From DATGZX01 sp035296965 (GTDB taxonomy: Bacteria > Planctomycetota > Planctomycetia > Gemmatales > Gemmataceae), in contig DATGZX010000419.1 in NCBI GenBank assembly GCA_035296965.1, positions 1 to 63,024 on the forward strand: 63,024 nt of DNA, in the 5' to 3' direction. Below are positions 1 to 7,220 of the stretch, piece after piece (the first letter of the stretch is position 1; each line of letters begins with the position of its first letter). The position numbers were made by a program, and so were the translations under genes. The notes under the pieces are model-generated. The model worked only from the letters and a program-made list of their open reading frames with translations, was not told the origin of the DNA and ran no database searches.

Positions 1-121
1 GTGGCCCGGTCGTGCCCCTACCGCTGCCTCCCTGACCACGCACGACGCGCCCGCGCATGTTCTACTCCTCCGCGGCAGGCCTTTTCAGATACTTCGCCCC
101 CTAAGCGCTCCCGAGCCATAG

Positions 122-1168
122 GTACGCGCTAACAAATTACGTTTCGATTTCCACCATCGGCTTGGCGCCGGCCACTTCGGCGAAGTTTGGCTCGTCACAG
201 AAACTGGCCTGAACGCGCAGCGTGCATTGAAATTGATACCCCCAGATAAGCCGATAAATCCGACCAACTTCTTTCACGAAGCTCAGCTTCTCAAAGCTGC
301 TGAGCATCCTAACGTTGTCCACATTGAGGACACAGGCACTCTTGACGACGGCCGGCTCTACGTTGCTATGGAATTCTTGCCGAAAGGCAGTGTAGAGGAC
401 GAGGCAAAGGGTCACTTTCTTCCCTTAACGCGTGCAAAGCGCCTTATGGTCGATCTGCTGCGTGGTCTCCAGCACGCCCACAACCAAGGCGTACTGCACA
501 GAGATGTCAAGCCGGCTAATATTCTAGTGGGCAATTCCGGCGAAGCAAAGCTAGCCGACTTCGGTCTCGCGATCCCAAAGGGGTTGAATCTGAAGTCATT
601 GGGCGTCAAGGACTATGCCTACGCACTGCATCTCGCACCTGAGGTTTCAGGACCGAGCAGTTATTCCATACTCAGTGACATTTATGCGTGTGGCGTGACT
701 CTGTATCGTCTGGTTAATGGTGACAATCTCATGCCCGCAGTTTCACCGGATGATGCTCGGGCGTTAGCCGCACAAGGGAAACTCCCCGACAGGCAATGCT
801 ATCGCGACTTCATACCTCGACCACTTCGGGTATTGATCAACAAAGCAATAAATCTCGAGCCGAAGGAGCGTTTTCAGTCGGCCGACGATATGCGTCACGC
901 ACTCGAGCAGGTGACAATCGAAAAGAACTGGACGGAGACGCTCAAGTCCAACGGCATCGAGTGGACTTCTGGCTGGGATTCAAAATGTTATCATGTGAGC
1001 CGGATACGAAGGGCCAATGGGTTGTGGGATGTCACGGTACAAAAAGGGCAGGCGAAGCACTTGTTGAGACGTGTTTCGGATTTGTGCTTGAAGGGTGCAA
1101 CCAAAACGAAGGCCGAACAGCATTGCCGTCGTGTACTGCAGGATTTTGTATTGGGCCGGATCAAGTAG
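122..1168 (+). CDS. Ser/Thr protein kinase, 5' end unresolved
   Basis: Hanks-type protein kinase. Reading from the in-frame stop TAG at 119-121, the frame encodes a glycine-rich loop LGAGHFGEVW near codons 14-23 and the ATP-binding lysine in ALKL (codon 37). The first ATG/GTG/TTG is the TTG at 227, which would cut both off. Counting from that TTG, HRDVKPAN is at residues 91-98, DFG at 111-113 and APE at 137-139, so the catalytic core is otherwise complete. After the kinase fold (about residue 225) comes a roughly 85-residue basic tail that I do not recognise; there is no membrane helix, so it should be cytoplasmic. Either translation starts at a non-canonical codon, or the 5' end was lost or frameshifted. 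No neighbour suggests a substrate. Confidence 0.8.
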   Translation, partial: VRANKLRFDFHHRLGAGHFGEVWLVTETGLNAQRALKLIPPDKPINPTNFFHEAQLLKAAEHPNVVHIEDTGTLDDGRLYVAMEFLPKGSVEDEAKGHFLPLTRAKRLMVDLLRGLQHAHNQGVLHRDVKPANILVGNSGEAKLADFGLAIPKGLNLKSLGVKDYAYALHLAPEVSGPSSYSILSDIYACGVTLYRLVNGDNLMPAVSPDDARALAAQGKLPDRQCYRDFIPRPLRVLINKAINLEPKERFQSADDMRHALEQVTIEKNWTETLKSNGIEWTSGWDSKCYHVSRIRRANGLWDVTVQKGQAKHLLRRVSDLCLKGATKTKAEQHCRRVLQDFVLGRIK

Positions 1169-1346
1169 TGTGCGTCAGCTGCCATGTTTTCGCTGCAATT
1201 TAGGCTATATCATGGCCTGAAGCTAGCCTGGGGGCCGCGAAAGCACGCCGAGCAACCAGCGCCCCGACCTCGTGCGATGCGGCACCGCAAGGCTCGGGGC
1301 TCGCGGAAGAATGTTCATATGAGGAATGTGGGGCCCGCAAGCACAT

Positions 1347-1736
1347 GTGCGTCGGATAAAGCTTGAGTACTTGCCCACCGGTTCACCGGATTGCCCCCTG
1401 GTTCGGCTATACGACTTCACCTTGCCGGAAGCGAGCCAACTTCTCCTCGCGATTCTCGAATTGGCCAATGGCACAAGCGCACGTGTCGCCGTCCATGAAC
1501 TGCCGGGCGTTCAGCCCGTGGGCGCGTGTCAGTTGTTTCTCTGTCAGCGGAGATGGGACCAAGCCATGGTTCGCACCTGCGCACCCGCGACTTTCGAGTG
1601 CGGCTTCACGATCGAGACGTGGGATAATGTCGCAGGGCTGGTTGAACCCTTTGCTCAGGACTCGTCCGGGTTCCAATGGCTGGCCCAAGTCCCCGGCGAG
1701 GCGGCTCTGCTGCTTTCCGCGGATGGGCGGTGGTAG
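1347..1736 (+). CDS. hypothetical protein, about 130 aa
   Basis: Conserved-looking soluble protein of unknown function. The start is chosen at GTG 1347; an ATG at 1326 is also in frame. The related copy at 2357 begins with ATG-AAA-CTT-GAG, and here the matching position reads ATA-AAG-CTT-GAG, so the ancestral ATG seems to have mutated to ATA, with an upstream start taking over. The protein opens KLEYLPTGSPDCPLVRLYDF and ends LLLSADGRW. It has no signal peptide, no membrane helix and no catalytic motif that I recognise. The second, degraded copy 1 kb downstream indicates local duplication. Confidence 0.6.
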   Translation: MRRIKLEYLPTGSPDCPLVRLYDFTLPEASQLLLAILELANGTSARVAVHELPGVQPVGACQLFLCQRRWDQAMVRTCAPATFECGFTIETWDNVAGLVEPFAQDSSGFQWLAQVPGEAALLLSADGRW

Positions 1737-2066
1737 GCTGACGAGTCCAATCAGTTGATAGTCGCGTGCCATTCTTTTTTGGGGCTTCAGGGCCCTCTTG
1801 GCGAGGACGGGGCGTAGGCCGACCTTCAGGCGGCCTGACCCCTTGAGTTGGGGAGCGACAGACTTACGGGCCTTCCAGGGTGCAAGCTGGCTGTCAGAAT
1901 TCCGTGGCCCTTAAGCATGGCACACGGGCGATCCAGCAGTCCCCGCCATCATGGATAATTACTGGCTGGCGCCGGGCGGCATCCCGGAACATTGCCTTCA
2001 TGATCGGATCACGCGACAATTTCTAATGGAACGTCTGTTGGTCAAGATTTGTCGTTGAGGTTGGCC
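1737..2066. other. intergenic stretch with one palindromic repeat
   Basis: I see no gene here. The only structure I can point to is the palindromic element at 1862-1918, which recurs at 3411-3469. Confidence 0.5.
1862..1918. repeat. palindromic element A, copy 1 (imperfect)
   Basis: Inverted arms ACTTACGGGCC (1862-1872) and GGCCCTTAAGCAT (1906-1918) flank a 33-nt loop. The whole unit, loop included, closely matches 3411-3469, so it is a dispersed repeat rather than a chance hairpin. This copy has mismatches in its arms. Confidence 0.75.
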
Positions 2067-2273
2067 ATGGAACCGCTGAAAGATGAGACGAAAGCCCGGA
2101 TTCTCGCGGAGAGGCCGCAGGCCTGCCCCAAGGACATCGAGGAGTATGAACTCCTTTTGGCCGAGAGGTTCACCGAGGACCCGGACAAAGCGAAGTCTCC
2201 AACGGCCGAGCGTGCGGTTGCTAGGCGGGAGAAGCGCCTGCAGCAGCTTTACAAGAAGCTGTTCGGTTCATAG
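2067..2273 (+). CDS. small hypothetical protein, 68 aa
   Basis: Short charged protein starting MEPLKDETKARILAERP and ending QQLYKKLFGS. I chose the ATG at 2067 over in-frame TTG codons just upstream. It is rich in Glu, Lys and Arg, has no signal or membrane segment, and is probably mostly helical. It lies between the two copies of the 1347 gene and just upstream of the transposase. I do not recognise the family. The clean frame and absence of rare residues argue that it is real. Confidence 0.5.
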   Translation: MEPLKDETKARILAERPQACPKDIEEYELLLAERFTEDPDKAKSPTAERAVARREKRLQQLYKKLFGS

Positions 2274-2356
2274 CCGGTTCGGAACTGTCAGATAAGGCGC
2301 GCCGGGATAAATGGCATCAGTCGTCATGCCGCCGTTGCAGCACCTATGGACAATGC

Positions 2357-2543
2357 ATGAAACTTGAGTTCATGGCTACCGGCTCGCCGGATTGCCCCCT
2401 GGTCCGGCTGTACGACTTTACCTTACCGGAAGTGAGGCAGCGAAGTGAGGGGCGAGGGACCAGGGGCGAGGGACGAGGGAGAAGGGTGAGGGGCAAGAGT
2501 ATCGTGAGGAAGCATGGCTCGAGGCCGCGGATGGGCGGTGGTG
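2357..2543 (+). pseudogene. degraded copy of the 1347-1736 gene
   Basis: The first 28 codons (MKLEFMATGSPDCPLVRLYD and on to FTLPE) match the start of the intact protein at 1347. Similarity then stops at a purine-rich insert. A short match to the 3' end of the gene (CCGCGGATGGGCGGTGGT, 2526-2543) follows in another frame. The middle of the gene, about 100 codons, has been replaced or lost. The two copies start almost exactly 1000 bases apart, which points to a tandem duplication followed by decay. Confidence 0.75.
2445..2499 (+). repeat. G-rich purine simple-sequence tract
   Basis: An almost pure purine stretch built from variants of GGGGCGAGGGA with many runs of three or four G. It sits exactly where the degraded 1347 copy loses similarity. 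Four or more G-runs within about 50 bases could form a G-quadruplex on this strand. Confidence 0.7.
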
Positions 2544-2617
2544 ACGCTGCGAATCCATTGGTACCTTCGCAACTTTGCAGGGTCGTATTCCTACTGCGAA
2601 GCAGTTGCACAACCTAG

Positions 2618-2662
2618 CCCAGGGTCGCCGTCGCGACGCCGGTCGCGGCGGCGCACCCTGGG
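2618..2662. repeat. REP-like hairpin upstream of the RAYT transposase
   Basis: Long near-perfect palindrome with outer arms CCCAGGGT and ACCCTGGG and a GC-rich inner stem containing TCGCGAC-like sequence. A shorter hairpin of similar design (CCCAAGGT / ACCTTGGG, also with a GTCGCGAC core) lies downstream of the transposase at 3261-3287. Paired palindromes around a Y1 transposase are typical of REP/RAYT loci. Confidence 0.7.
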
Positions 2663-2686
2663 ATAGAAGGCCCCTCTCATTTTCTT

Positions 2687-2703
2687 AAACCCTGTAGGGG
2701 TTT
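2687..2703. repeat. small REP hairpin, left side of RAYT gene
   Basis: AAACCC-TGTAG-GGGTTT: six-base-pair stem and five-base loop, 25 bases upstream of the transposase start. The same layout recurs on the other side of the gene at 3222-3238 (CAACCC-TTGCA-GGGTTG). Confidence 0.65.
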
Positions 2704-2727
2704 CACAGGAACGCAGAAAGCGCTTCC

Positions 2728-3183
2728 ATGTCCCAGTCGCTGACCCAAAACTATCTCCACATTGTTTTCTCCACGAAAAATCGCGAGCCCTATTTGCGGG
2801 ACAAACGGTTTCAAGCCCGAGTGCACGCCTATTTGGCGGGCATTTGCGAAGGCCTCGACTCTCCGTGTTTGCAGGCTGGCGGCGTGGCCGATCACGTGCA
2901 CATTCTCTGTCGCCTGGCGAAAACGATCGCTGTCGCCGATCTAATCAGGGAGCTGAAACGCGATTCGACGAAATGGATCAAGCTGGAAGCATCCGACCTT
3001 GCCGAGTTTCATTGGCAAGGCGGGTATGGCGCGTTTTCCATTAGTCCCGCACATGTCGATGCGTTGATCGGTTACATAAGGAACCAGGAAAAACATCATA
3101 CACGCGAGACATTTCAGGAGGAGTTCCGGCGGCTGTGCAAGAAATACGGGGTCGATCTCGACGAAAGATATGCCTGGGATTGA
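2728..3183 (+). CDS. REP-associated tyrosine transposase (IS200/Y1 type)
   Basis: Single-strand DNA transposase of the Y1 (IS200/RAYT) superfamily, 151 aa, normal length. The HUH metal-binding motif is seen as DHVHIL about residue 54. The catalytic tyrosine is expected in GYIRNQEKHH near residue 113. The N-terminal LTQNYLHIVFSTKNREP is characteristic. Known role: cuts and joins hairpin-marked single-stranded ends. It lies between REP-like hairpins (2618-2703 and 3222-3313), and no TnpB-type accessory gene is present, which favours a domesticated RAYT over a full IS605 element. The frame is intact. Confidence 0.9.
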   Translation: MSQSLTQNYLHIVFSTKNREPYLRDKRFQARVHAYLAGICEGLDSPCLQAGGVADHVHILCRLAKTIAVADLIRELKRDSTKWIKLEASDLAEFHWQGGYGAFSISPAHVDALIGYIRNQEKHHTRETFQEEFRRLCKKYGVDLDERYAWD

Positions 3184-3221
3184 GCGCTCGCACAGGCGAC
3201 AACAGGATTCGTGGATCTGTG

Positions 3222-3313
3222 CAACCCTTGCAGGGTTGGTGTTTTTGGGTTTGCCTTTGTCCCAAGGTGCGCTGTCGCGACCTTGGGCTGGGTTGTGTAA
3301 CGCTTACAGCGTT
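3222..3313. repeat. cluster of three REP-like hairpins, right side of RAYT
   Basis: Three hairpins in 92 bases: CAACCC-TTGCA-GGGTTG (3222-3238), CCCAAGGT...ACCTTGGG with a GTCGCGAC core (3261-3287), and AACGC-TTACA-GCGTT (3299-3313). The first and third share a five-base TTRCA loop; the second resembles the long hairpin at 2618-2662. They begin 39 bases after the transposase stop. Confidence 0.7.
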
Positions 3314-3410
3314 GGCCGCCGGCGCGTGGCCGGGGATGTGTGGACATTAACGGGGGCGAATCCAAGCAGGCGATAGGCAGGCCATCTGATCTTCTGTGTT
3401 GGAGCACGAC

Positions 3411-3469
3411 ATGCTTACGGGCCTTCCGGGGTGTAAGCTAACTGTCAGAATTCCGTGGCCCGTAAGCAT
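3411..3469. repeat. palindromic element A, copy 2 (perfect arms)
   Basis: Perfect 13-base inverted arms ATGCTTACGGGCC (3411-3423) and GGCCCGTAAGCAT (3457-3469) around a 33-base loop that also matches copy 1 at 1862-1918. The right half encodes the last residues and the stop codon of the PEP-CTERM gene on the minus strand, so the element has replaced or extended that gene's 3' end and may work as its terminator. Confidence 0.85.
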
Positions 3470-4029
3470 GGCACCCGGCGCCGGCGGAGCACGACCACCG
3501 CCCCGGCAGCTACGGCTGGAACGAGCAGGGCGATATTGCCGGGTTCGGGGACGCTGCTCGTGAGCGACCCGGTATAACTTCCGTTGATCGCCTCCGTCGT
3601 TGGGCCTGTGGCGGTGATCGTCCCCGTGAGGGTTGCTTCCCCCGTGTCCCTAGCAAAAAGCCGGGTACCACCCGTTATCACGAAGTCGATTGTAAATATG
3701 GCGGTACCTTGGCCGCTAGCCGTGCCGCTGCCCGAGGTGGTGCCGAACAAAGTCCCCTGTGAAAACATCTCCGAAAGCATTCCATTAGATATGGTGATGT
3801 GCGGTGGGTTGCTGAAGTCGATGGCCGACTGCGATTGTGGCGTGAAGGCACCGAATGTCGTGTCGTTTCCGTCGCCGGTGAAGTTCTGGATGAAGACCCC
3901 AGGCGTGCCGGTAGCTGTGAGGGTGGAGTCTCCTGAGAAAGTCCCAGAGATCAATCCGGCTCGGACCGGCAGCGCGAGGCTCCCAAGGGTGACCAGTGCG
4001 ACGAAAGCTGCGGTGATCAAGCGTCTCAT
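3445..4029 (-). CDS. PEP-CTERM sorting-domain protein
   Basis: Secreted 194-residue protein, poor in charged residues and rich in Thr, Gly and Ser. It has an N-terminal signal peptide (MRRLITAAFVALVTLGSLAL...VRA). The C-terminus has the exosortase recognition layout: VPEP about residue 160, a hydrophobic stretch of Leu, Val and Ala, then RRRR. Known role of the domain: processing and surface delivery by an EpsH/exosortase enzyme, which is not in this window. An AGGAGG-like Shine-Dalgarno precedes the ATG. The tail after RRRR (VPCLRATEF) is encoded by palindromic element A, so the native C-terminus probably ended near the arginines. The function of the exported part is unknown. Confidence 0.85.
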   Translation of the reverse strand: MRRLITAAFVALVTLGSLALPVRAGLISGTFSGDSTLTATGTPGVFIQNFTGDGNDTTFGAFTPQSQSAIDFSNPPHITISNGMLSEMFSQGTLFGTTSGSGTASGQGTAIFTIDFVITGGTRLFARDTGEATLTGTITATGPTTEAINGSYTGSLTSSVPEPGNIALLVPAVAAGAVVVLRRRRVPCLRATEF

Positions 4030-4140
4030 TGCATTGCCTCCTCGTCAGACAGGGCACGGTTATCCAAGGAGCTTCTGTCACAGGCAACCTAACCCGTAGA
4101 CTACTGACGGTCAAGAATCAAAATGGAGGAAGAGCGAAAG

Positions 4141-4275
4141 ATGAGAAAGATAATTCTATTCAATGTGACGACGCTGGATGGTTTCTTCAAAGGCGATAAC
4201 GGCGCGCTCGATTGGTTTGTCATCGATGAAGAGACCTACCAAAATCAAATGGGATACCCGATCCACGGATTGTAA
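4141..4275 (+). pseudogene. N-terminal stub of a RibD/DHFR-like reductase
   Basis: A 44-codon frame starting MRKIILFNVTTLDGFF and continuing GALDWFVIDEE. This is the opening signature of the dihydrofolate-reductase-like RibD C-terminal domain family (first strand, then the TLDGF loop). Full proteins are about 180 residues; here a stop follows at codon 45, and the next sequence (lipoprotein gene at 4334) is unrelated. It is best read as a deletion remnant. Confidence 0.7.
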
Positions 4276-4333
4276 TTGACCGATTCTTCTGGGGCAGTAT
4301 CATGCCGCGTCTTTTCCTCGAGGATCGCCAGGC

Positions 4334-4702
4334 ATGCGAAAGGCTCATGTTCTGACCATCTTGGTAGCCGCAGCGACCAGCGCTTCGGTCGGCTGCGGAA
4401 GCTGCGCGGAGGCGTTCTGCGGCCCCATGTTCTGGTATGACGGCCCGCGCTTCTATGGCGGCGTTCGCATGGATGCAGAAGAAATCAGCGAGAATGCCAA
4501 AAAGCTCCGAACCACAAGTGGAGAAGAAATCTCCAGTAGAGTGGAGGCAGTCCCCGTCATTGCGTTTTTCTCGGCCCATATGCCCTTATCCGCCATAGCT
4601 GACACCCTAGCGATTCCCATCGTGATGTATGAACGAGAGCAGTGGCGATCGCAACATAACCAGCAAGCCACGTCTCCGGCGCCAGGTGGCGAACCTGATT
4701 AG
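4334..4702 (+). CDS. YceK-like (DUF1375) lipoprotein
   Basis: Predicted lipoprotein of 122 aa. The signal peptide MRKAHVLTILVAAATSASVGC ends in a lipobox-like SVGC. The body has the YceK/YidQ pattern: a CGS start, FYGGVRMD near residue 40, and a C-terminal PLSAIADTLAIPIVMYER resembling the LPFSLVFDTLLLP block of E. coli YceK. It should be anchored in a cell-envelope membrane. The family's function is unknown. A GAGGA-like ribosome site precedes the ATG. It stands alone between two gene remnants. Confidence 0.65.
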   Translation: MRKAHVLTILVAAATSASVGCGSCAEAFCGPMFWYDGPRFYGGVRMDAEEISENAKKLRTTSGEEISSRVEAVPVIAFFSAHMPLSAIADTLAIPIVMYEREQWRSQHNQQATSPAPGGEPD

Positions 4703-4909
4703 CTCTCTAATGCCCTACCAAGCATGTAATAGGCCGCAAACTGTACCACTGCGATCGACTTCAAATGGGGTTGCAGAAGAGGAAGCAACCCGGTCAGGAT
4801 TCAAACCTGCACAAAGAGAGGTAAGTCGGCGATGGTTCGCTGTCGCTCGCATGCCAACGCAAAGGCCGTGGGCATGGCACGCGGCGAGCCATCACGGCCA
4901 TCCTTCATT

Positions 4910-5194
4910 TCATGGGACGCTAACGTAACCGACCAGGCCTCCTCCGGTACCGTCCACGACCAATCGGAGAAAATTGTCAGTCAAGAAGTTCATTCCCAAC
5001 AATGCTAATGACATCATCTGGCCCGCTGCAGTGGCAAACTGGGTATCGGCGTTTGCCCGCCAGGCGGACAGAGGGACGTGCTGGTCACTCACGTAGTCGA
5101 CGCGCTGCAGATCCAGGAAAATGTTGGGCTTAGGAGGGAGGCGTCTTTGCCTGAGATGCTTATGCTTAGCGGGGCATATCCAAAAGTGGATCAA
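4910..5194 (-). pseudogene. C-terminal remnant of an aspartyl-protease-like protein
   Basis: The readable part (from LPPKPNIFLDLQRVDYVSDQ to the end) contains MSLALLGMNFLTDNFLRLVVDG, which resembles the C-terminal lobe of small retropepsin-like aspartyl proteases. The N-terminal part with the DTG active-site motif is missing: the frame begins inside the 3' end of the upstream DUF5678-like gene, overlapping it by 29 bases. Such pairs are common in these bacteria as I recall, so a deletion probably removed about 50-60 codons. It could instead be a short unrelated protein. Confidence 0.45.
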
Positions 5195-5603
5195 TCACGC
5201 CGACTAGCGGCAATTCCTCGATCTGGAGCCCGGTAACGCGGGCCGCTTCTGCCAGGACAGAGGCTGCATCCGTCCCGTGAGCCACGATTCGACGTTGGTA
5301 GGGCACGACAAACTCGCCGCGGTGCCTTGCCAGCACCTCGGGATCCTGTCGGGCCCAGCGCAGATCCTCCTGACGCATACATTCTTCCGCCCGGAGGGGG
5401 CGCATCGCGAATTGAGCGCGCAGCGATCGCTTTCTTTCTTCCAAGAAACTGCCGTCTTCAGGAAGTTTGGGTTGCATTCTCCGGTCCTTGGGAGGGTCGT
5501 CGCCTGCCGCAGCGCCATTAAGTCCCTTGGGAGGCAATGCCGGGGCCGCTGGAGTCTGTAAGGCAATATCGACAACTGGCGACGGAAGTCTTTGTTCCTT
5601 CGG
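5166..5603 (-). CDS. DUF5678-like protein
   Basis: 145-residue protein. The start MPKEQRLPSPVV at 5603 is preceded by a GGAG site at good spacing; an upstream in-frame start at 5657 would add 18 residues. The first half is Pro-rich and low complexity. The second half (DLRWARQDPEVLARHRGEFV..., then VVPYQRRIVAHGTDA and AARVTGLQIEELPL) matches the short DUF5678 fold found in many planctomycetes. No catalytic residues are known for the family. It is followed by a protease remnant, with which it presumably formed an operon. Confidence 0.65.
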   Translation of the reverse strand, partial: PKEQRLPSPVVDIALQTPAAPALPPKGLNGAAAGDDPPKDRRMQPKLPEDGSFLEERKRSLRAQFAMRPLRAEECMRQEDLRWARQDPEVLARHRGEFVVPYQRRIVAHGTDAASVLAEAARVTGLQIEELPLVGVIDPLLDMPR

Positions 5604-5862
5604 CATAGAACACCACTCCGTGAAGGGAAACGCCCGTCCATTCCTGTTCTGCCACACGGTCCTTCACAAGCTTAGATGAGGATTTTGCGAAGGAGCCGTG
5701 AAGTCGAGGTTTATTCTATCGCAAGTAGTTTATTAATAGGAAGTAGTATCCGCAATTTGGCTGGCTGTTGCATGAAGCAAAGCTGGAACTGGTTCTTTGA
5801 TCCGAAGACAGGCCCGGTTTCTCCTCAATAGCCCCGCTCGAGGTTGAGGAGCTCGCTTCTGA

Positions 5863-6774
5863 TCACTTTGCCGAGCGCAGGTGCTTGCTGAAGAAACCCA
5901 ACACCAGCGGCCGTAGGTCGCGTTGCTTGGGCTGAAGATGAAAGGTGTGCGGCGCGCCTTCCACCAGGACCAGCTCGTAACTCGCCCCGGCCTTGTGGAG
6001 CGCGGCCGCGAAACGGCGCGACTGTTCCGCGTCCACACTCTTGTCCGCTGTCCCATGAAGGATCAAGATCGGCGGATTATTCTTTCTCACATACGTGGTC
6101 GGTGAGGCCGCCCGGTACAGCTCCGGTGCTTCCTTGCGGGTCTTGCCAAACATGAGTAGGTCGCGATACGAGAGCAGGTCGATCGGCCCGTAGAGATCGA
6201 CGGCACACTGCACGCGGCAAGAAAACTCCGGGTAGGGACCCTTGGGATCCAGACCGTCCGCCGCACTCGTGACAGCGACCAGAGCAGCCAAGTGACCTCC
6301 TGCCGATCCGCCGATTACCCCGATATGCTCGGCATCAATCTGCAAACGTTCGGCATTCTTGCGCAGCCAGCGCACCGCCGTCTTGCAATCGTACAGATTT
6401 TGCGGCCAGGTCACGTTGCCATGCGTGCAGAGCACGTAATTGATGCTCATGGCGACGAAACCGGCCCGCGCGAGATTGACGCCAATGTTGGTCTCGCGTT
6501 CTTCTCCCTTATCGGCGCTGGTCCAGCCGCCGCCATGGATGACAACCACGGCCGGCAAACGCAAATGGGCTGCGCGTTTGGCGGGCCGATACAGGTCCGC
6601 CTTCTCCTCGCGGCCGGCAGGTAGGTACGCGACGTCTTTGTCAATCTCCACATCCGCGTGTGCGGGCGCCACGTCGGGCGGTTGGCCCTGCTGTATGCCG
6701 CCTGCCTGCGACAGTGCCGGAAACGCGGACAGAGCGAGCAAGCTTCCCAGGGAAATCATCAAGACGTGTTTCAT
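5863..6774 (-). CDS. secreted alpha/beta hydrolase (BD-FAE-like esterase)
   Basis: 303 aa. The start MKHVLMISLG at 6774 gives a proper signal peptide; the longer frame to 6903 only adds unlikely sequence. Motifs: oxyanion-hole HGGGW about residue 80, nucleophile elbow GGSAGG about 155, acid in GTADKSVD about 250, and catalytic histidine in APHTFHL near the end. The arrangement is that of the BD-FAE / esterase-lipase branch, which removes acyl groups from plant polysaccharides or small esters. It stands alone; the substrate cannot be told from the sequence. Confidence 0.85.
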   Translation of the reverse strand: MKHVLMISLGSLLALSAFPALSQAGGIQQGQPPDVAPAHADVEIDKDVAYLPAGREEKADLYRPAKRAAHLRLPAVVVIHGGGWTSADKGEERETNIGVNLARAGFVAMSINYVLCTHGNVTWPQNLYDCKTAVRWLRKNAERLQIDAEHIGVIGGSAGGHLAALVAVTSAADGLDPKGPYPEFSCRVQCAVDLYGPIDLLSYRDLLMFGKTRKEAPELYRAASPTTYVRKNNPPILILHGTADKSVDAEQSRRFAAALHKAGASYELVLVEGAPHTFHLQPKQRDLRPLVLGFFSKHLRSAK

Positions 6775-7220
6775 GATAGAAGGAATTCCGAGGTGGCCAC
6801 GGTTGCGGCTCGCTGAGTTCAATCGCGCGGCTGTGCGCGGGCACGCCAGGCACGTTGCGTCCGCTGGCGGTCTGACCCACACACGCATGCGGTAGCAGAG
6901 CAAGCGCCAACATCGTAATCCCGTTCGCCGCAGACGCCGCGATAAAGCGGATTATTGGCACGGGTCCAGTGCTGTCGATTATATTCGTCCGCGTACCGGT
7001 CCGCTGCGGTTAGATGGCTTCTCAGACCAGTCCAAAAACCGATGAGCCGGCGAAAGTCTTACACTTAGCGGACATCCGCCGATCGTTCTGCATAATGGAG
7101 GAAGGATCCTCACCGGCACAGACCAAAATATCCAACCTCGATGCACGAACATAACCGTGAAGCCTTCGCCACCGTTCCGCGAACGAGGAACCCCTGTTCG
7201 TAACTGAAGGAGAGTATTCG
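6775..7220. other. divergent intergenic region
   Basis: About 445 bases between the leftward esterase and the rightward EreA/ChaN-like gene. It must hold both promoters, but I see no clear -35/-10 pair, no strong hairpin and no gene. The AAGGAG at its right end is the ribosome site of the 7221 gene. Confidence 0.4.
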
